Origin: Planctomycetota bacterium
GTDB taxonomy: Bacteria > Planctomycetota > UBA1135 > GCA-002686595
NCBI GenBank assembly: GCA_014237855.1
Contig: JABACD010000010.1
Span: 124,001 to 188,000, forward strand
DNA: 64,000 bases
Reading direction: 5' to 3'
Both the position numbers and the translations under genes were made by a program. Positions within the stretch are counted from its first letter, which is position 1; every line of letters starts with the position of its first letter. The notes beneath the pieces are model-generated. The model saw only the letters and a program-made list of their open reading frames with translations. It was not told where the DNA came from and did no database searches. This document shows positions 61,401 through 64,000 of the stretch, piece after piece.

Positions 61401-61420
61401 GGTCCTCTCTTGAGAGGACC
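61401..61420 (+). terminator. Hairpin after the ECF-fusion gene
   Basis: Stem GGTCCTCT / AGAGGACC with loop CTTG, 30 bases after the stop at 61370. No U-tract. Confidence 0.55.
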
Positions 61421-61514
61421 CGGTTATCCGCGGTTGGGCTGGCTCCGCCCATGGATGAGAGCTATCTTGATGAACGAATCCTGACATCTTCATCCACGAC
61501 GTGGGAGTTCCTGC

Positions 61515-63269
61515 ATGCTCTTCTTGTCCGCCGTCCTCTGCCTTGCTTCCCTCGCCCATCAAGATGTCGACGAGAAGTCCAGCCCCTTCGACGGGCTACG
61601 CTGGTCGGGGGACCAGCCTGAGGTTCAGGTCGACCGAACCTGGTACAAGCCCATCGCCATCGACGGGATCGCTGTCGAGGAGATCCTCGTCCTCGCCGAT
61701 GGATGGGCTCCTGGGCGTGAGAAGCGCCTTGCGGAAGACCTCGTCCCGATCCTCGTGAAGCTCGAATGGAAGGGCGACCGAAGCGTCGACCTCGACCTGC
61801 GCTCTCTCGAGGATGGCTCGGCCATCCGGCTCGAGGGTGTGGAGATGACGCGGGCAAAGCGCGAGGCTCTGCGTGACTCCAGGCGTGTGAATGAGAAGTC
61901 CGGCGGCTCCCGCAGCCCCTCGATGCCGAGCCGGGTCTCGCTGGAGGATGCCCGCGTGGACATCGATGCCTTTGGTGCTGGCTTGAAGGATCAGTTCGCG
62001 TACCTGGGGCTTGGTGATGTGGATCTAGGTGGTGAGCTGGCAGAGATTCGCGACGGCCTGACCGGGGACCAGGTGGGCGTCCTCGACCTGCGCCTCGAGC
62101 TGCATCAGCTCCTCATGCGCTTCTCAGACGGGCACGCCCAGATTCGAACGAAGCTTCCTCTCGGCCAGGCCGGCGACAGGTACCTGCCCTTCTTGCTCGT
62201 CGACTCCTCTGCAGGGGTGATCGCGGTTCTCCCGGATCGCTCTGCGCTGGTCGAGCCGGACGCGCCGGTCGTCCAGGCGATTGATGGCAAGACGATCGAC
62301 GAGTGGATCGAGCTGGCGCGGCCCTTCGTCGCGAACGGTAGCGCGCAGCTCGTCCGTCGGCGTGCCCTCGGCGACCTGCGTGAGATCGATTGGGTGCGTC
62401 GAGTCCTCGGAGAAGAGACAGGTGCGCCGCTCACGGTGACCTTCTCGACGGTGGATGGGAGTGAGGTTGTCGAGCGAGAGCTCGATCTCTCGGACCGTCG
62501 GCCTACCTACGGCCCCTGGCCACGTTCCCGAAGTACAGTTCTCGACGGGAACATCGGGTACCTGCGCATCGTCCAGATGAACGATGACGTTGAGGCCCTA
62601 CACGAGGCGATGGAGGACTTTGTCGATACCAAGGGGCTCATCGTCGACGTGCGCGGCAACGGCGGCGGGACGCGTGAGCTCTTGCTAGCCTTGGGGGGCT
62701 ACTTGATCGGGCCCGAGGAGCCCTCGGTCGTGGGCAACATCGCGCAGTACCGCCTCTCGCCGCGCTTCAACGAGGATCACCTCGAGGCCCGCTACATGTA
62801 CCGGACCAGCTGGGAGGGGTGGAACGACCGGCAGCGTGACGCCATTGAAGCGGCGACCGCAGCCTTCAAGCCTGAGTGGCAGCCCGTGGGCGAGTTCAGC
62901 GACTGGCACTATCTCGTCCTGGATCGCACTGGACACGCTGGCGAGTACTTCTACGACTTACCGGTCGTGGTGCTCTCTGACTCGGGTTGTTTCAGTGCTA
63001 CGGATATCTTCCTGGGTGCGCTCGAGCTCCTGCCTCGAGTGACGCTGGTGGGCGCCGCAAGCTCCGGGGGCAGCGCGCGATCGCAATCCTTCCGGCTGCC
63101 CAAGACGGGCATGGAGGTGCGCTGCGCCTCAATGGCGTCCTTTCGCCCTGACGGCCGGCTCTACGACGGTCGCGGCATCGAGGTCGACATCGAGGTGCTG
63201 CCTGCCCCTGAGGACTTCCTGAGCGCTGGCGGCGATGCTCAGCTCAAGGCCGCGCTCGAGCTGTTCTGA
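61515..63269 (+). CDS. Secreted S41-family (C-terminal-processing type) serine peptidase
   Basis: 584-aa exported peptidase. The ATG at 61515 follows GGGAG at 7 bases and starts a short signal (LFLSAVLCLASLAHQDV). The central part carries a small domain with PDZ-like context (VDSSAGVIAVLPDRSALVEPDAPVVQAIDGKTIDEW). The S41 catalytic domain shows GNIGYLRIVQMND, GLIVDVRGNGGGTREL and the nucleophile region VLSDSGCFSATDIFLG (Ser494), then VGAASSGGSARSQSFRLP, where a Lys/Ser base is expected; the Lys of the dyad is not certain. Such enzymes trim or degrade exported proteins. It is preceded by the sigma-fusion gene (144 bases, hairpin between). Its 3' end overlaps the convergent small membrane gene by about 30 bases. 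Confidence 0.85.
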   Translation: MLFLSAVLCLASLAHQDVDEKSSPFDGLRWSGDQPEVQVDRTWYKPIAIDGIAVEEILVLADGWAPGREKRLAEDLVPILVKLEWKGDRSVDLDLRSLEDGSAIRLEGVEMTRAKREALRDSRRVNEKSGGSRSPSMPSRVSLEDARVDIDAFGAGLKDQFAYLGLGDVDLGGELAEIRDGLTGDQVGVLDLRLELHQLLMRFSDGHAQIRTKLPLGQAGDRYLPFLLVDSSAGVIAVLPDRSALVEPDAPVVQAIDGKTIDEWIELARPFVANGSAQLVRRRALGDLREIDWVRRVLGEETGAPLTVTFSTVDGSEVVERELDLSDRRPTYGPWPRSRSTVLDGNIGYLRIVQMNDDVEALHEAMEDFVDTKGLIVDVRGNGGGTRELLLALGGYLIGPEEPSVVGNIAQYRLSPRFNEDHLEARYMYRTSWEGWNDRQRDAIEAATAAFKPEWQPVGEFSDWHYLVLDRTGHAGEYFYDLPVVVLSDSGCFSATDIFLGALELLPRVTLVGAASSGGSARSQSFRLPKTGMEVRCASMASFRPDGRLYDGRGIEVDIEVLPAPEDFLSAGGDAQLKAALELF

Positions 63270-63700
63270 GCTGAGTGTTGAGGCCGCCTGGAGCGCCTCT
63301 CCCAGTGAAGCGTAGTCCCTCTCGAACACTCGAGGTCCACTGGGTCTCTCTCCGCATACGAATGAACCTCGTTGTAGCCCGCGAAGCGCCAGTCGAGGAA
63401 CGCGTTGAGGTCCTCTTCAGATACCGTGTACGTGGCACGGTGATCGAGCAGGTCCCGTTGCAGGGTGATGTCGGTTGCGGTCGGCGGGATCAACCTCCGG
63501 CCCCTGGCGGGCCAGATGCTGTCGGGGCTGTCGTGGTGAGAGTCGATCCCGTAGAGCCCGACCAGGGTCAGGGCGAACACCATGATCACCACAGCCACGG
63601 AACCGCAACACTGGAGAGTGCACCCCTTGGCCGTGGTCTCGGAGGGGGGGCTTGGTTCTTCTCGGGCATCAGGTTCCTGTGGTCTCCGGACAAGGTCCAT
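63239..63700 (-). CDS. Small single-pass membrane protein, unknown function
   Basis: 153-aa frame with a hydrophilic Pro/Glu-rich N-terminus, one membrane helix (VAVVIMVFALTLVGLYGI) and an extracytoplasmic segment. The pattern RRLIPPTATDITLQRDLLDHR followed by YTVSEEDLNAFLDWRF looks like a conserved small domain rather than chance translation. The ATG at 63700 is the first in frame. It overlaps the end of the convergent S41 gene by 31 bases. I recognise no family, and the C-terminal ~30 residues (Arg/Ser-rich) may be read-through of the neighbour's antisense, so the coding call is moderate. Confidence 0.5.
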   Translation of the reverse strand: MDLVRRPQEPDAREEPSPPSETTAKGCTLQCCGSVAVVIMVFALTLVGLYGIDSHHDSPDSIWPARGRRLIPPTATDITLQRDLLDHRATYTVSEEDLNAFLDWRFAGYNEVHSYAERDPVDLECSRGTTLHWERRSRRPQHSAQNSSSAALS

Positions 63701-63822
63701 ACAGGGTACCCAGCCAGGTCCGCTCTGATCTTCTCCTTGTAGGGATGGCGCAGCGAGAGCGTCCCGAGCACGGCGGTGAAAAGGCGCAGCTCATGCGGTG
63801 CTGCGGGGGGTCCCTGTTCAGC

Positions 63823-63977
63823 CGTGGGGGACTCTGGGCGCAGGGGGGAGAGTGAGGGGGAAGGGGCCCGGGATCCTGGCTCGGAGGCCGTCCGTTGGGG
63901 CGAGAGGAAGCGGTGAGAGGCCCACTTGCTGGAGGTGAGGCGGCTGAGGGGGGATGTAAAGGTAGCTTGGAGCGCCT
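63823..63977. repeat. Dispersed non-coding repeat, copy D
   Basis: Corresponds to the right two-thirds of copy B (from about 54934): CGTGGGGGA, TCTGGGCGCAGGGGG, GGCCCGGGATCCT, CTCGGAGGCCGTC, and AAAGGTAGCTTGGA with CGCCT at the end. It ends 23 bases before the window edge, so a further neighbour may lie outside. The A/B identical core is not present at this copy. Nothing else is recognised in 63701-64000. Confidence 0.75.
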
Positions 63978-64000
63978 GCCCTCTCGAGAGCTGTCGCCAC

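Overview
The window looks like a chromosomal segment of a high-GC member of the Planctomycetota, probably a deep or marine lineage. The phylum assignment is an inference from gene content. Supporting it are a ThuA / DUF1080 / beta-propeller protein coupled to a multihaem cytochrome c, many large secreted proteins of unknown function, an ECF sigma factor fused to a membrane-spanning extracellular domain, a shared C-terminal module on neighbouring secreted proteins, and weak or absent Shine-Dalgarno sequences at most starts. No rRNA, tRNA, CRISPR array, complete insertion sequence or origin was recognised.

Layout. 0.1-2.8 kb: an HD-domain hydrolase, an HPF/RaiA ribosome-associated factor and a PhyH-type dioxygenase on the + strand. 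2.8-10.5 kb (- strand): ThuA/DUF1080 protein and multihaem cytochrome with overlapping stop and start, then a secreted protein with a degenerate peptidase fold. 10.6-17.2 kb: a complete TetR - outer-membrane factor - adaptor - RND pump operon in which every junction is a 4-base ATGA overlap, preceded by a promoter overlapped by an inverted-repeat operator. 17.3-24.7 kb: two secreted proteins sharing a C-terminal module, an outer-membrane barrel, a PAP2-like integral membrane protein, an M50-like membrane metalloprotease and an aminotransferase. 24.9-38.2 kb: a membrane-anchored unknown, a sulfotransferase, a TauE/SafE permease, a two-domain sialate-O-acetylesterase-like protein, a large secreted zinc metallopeptidase, a membrane-anchored SGNH hydrolase and a GT39-like glycosyltransferase. 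38.7-45.8 kb: phosphoenolpyruvate carboxylase (ppc), pgeF, a second sulfotransferase and a secreted M23 peptidase. 46-52 kb: a degenerate peptidase-like protein and a coupled sigma factor / anti-sigma / secreted-protein operon.

52.4-64 kb is different in character. Here a family of non-coding repeats (two copies share a 106-bp identical core) separates short gene modules: three - strand genes including two lipoproteins, a 15-residue-periodic beta-roll protein, a PAP2 acid phosphatase lipoprotein, the ECF-fusion protein and an S41 protease. A remnant of an IS91-type transposase lies directly beside one repeat copy. I suggest, as inference, that this segment was assembled by rolling-circle (IS91/ISCR-like) mobilisation.

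The clearest biological themes are envelope processes: efflux, secreted hydrolases and adhesin-like proteins, lipid/phosphate chemistry, and two different ways of tying an ECF sigma factor to the outside of the cell. One uses a separate transmembrane anti-sigma factor, the other a direct fusion. Most gene ends on both strands carry strong GC hairpins without a marked U-tract.
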